NCBI GenBank assembly: GCA_964346545.1 | Contig: CAYFVR010000285.1 | Span: 1-5,490 of the forward strand | Direction of reading: 5' to 3' | Length of the DNA: 5,490 nt | From: CAYFVR01 sp964346545 | GTDB lineage: Bacteria > Desulfobacterota > Desulfobacteria > Desulfobacterales > Desulfococcaceae | In this document: positions 5,417-5,490 of the stretch, piece by piece | Layout: every line of letters starts with the position of its first letter | How positions within the stretch are numbered: the first letter of the stretch is position 1 | Made by a program: the position numbers and the translations under genes | The notes under the pieces: generated by a model | The model's database searches: none | The model's input: only the letters and a program-made list of their open reading frames with translations | What the model was told of the DNA's origin: nothing

Positions 5417-5490
5417 CAGAGGATTTCCACGTCTTCCGGCGGCAGGTCGGGGATGCGATCCGGGAAATCGGGGGAGCCGCCCCAGATTTC
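5416..5490 (-). CDS. C-terminal end of the gene upstream of the PIN toxin, probable antitoxin (partial)
   Basis: An open frame enters from the right edge on the minus strand and gives 24 codons, beginning EIWGGSPDFPDRIP and ending DVEIL, then TGA at 5418-5416. The stop shares its A with the ATG of the PIN gene, the coupled arrangement usual for an antitoxin followed by its toxin. An acidic, proline-rich tail is compatible with the toxin-binding end of a VapB-type antitoxin. The DNA-binding part lies outside the window, so the family cannot be named. The call rests mainly on position and overlap; it could be an unrelated short gene. Confidence 0.5.
   Translation of the reverse strand, partial: EIWGGSPDFPDRIPDLPPEDVEIL

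Overview
The window is GC-rich DNA from a Gram-negative bacterium: it encodes an outer-membrane lipoprotein of the TolC family, a periplasmic adaptor and an inner-membrane RND pump. The style of the genes suggests a member of the Desulfobacterota (former Deltaproteobacteria). These include a tolC–adaptor–permease order, a secreted protein ending in dockerin-like calcium loops, and CTCGTT...AACGAG palindromic repeats. That taxonomic call is inference only.

Layout, left to right. Positions 1-1303 (minus) hold the N-terminal 434 residues of an RND efflux permease that runs off the left edge. Positions 1303-2412 (minus) hold its HlyD/AcrA-type periplasmic adaptor, whose stop codon overlaps the permease start by one base. 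Positions 2413-2723 are intergenic and mostly filled by two copies of a palindromic, REP-like repeat. Positions 2724-3641 (plus) hold a secreted protein with a beta-sandwich-like domain and two C-terminal EF-hand/dockerin-like loops. Positions 3643-5103 (minus) hold a TolC-family outer-membrane lipoprotein, preceded by a plausible sigma70-type promoter at 5148-5176. Positions 5192-5416 (minus) hold a truncated PIN-domain (VapC-like) toxin. Positions 5416-5490 (minus) hold the last 24 codons of the gene upstream of it, probably its antitoxin.

The three minus-strand efflux genes make up one complete tripartite pump: outer-membrane channel, adaptor and proton-driven permease. The outer-membrane gene is separated from the other two by a plus-strand cassette made of the repeats and the secreted-protein gene. 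That cassette ends one base from the tolC-family stop codon, so the tolC-family and secreted-protein genes converge with no room for a terminator. The right end looks like a decayed toxin-antitoxin module whose toxin lost its C-terminal half beside the efflux operon.

I see no evidence for a wholly new system. The most unusual things are the split efflux operon, the pair of repeats related by a 27-bp length change between 11-bp direct repeats, and the truncated PIN gene lying directly against the efflux promoter.
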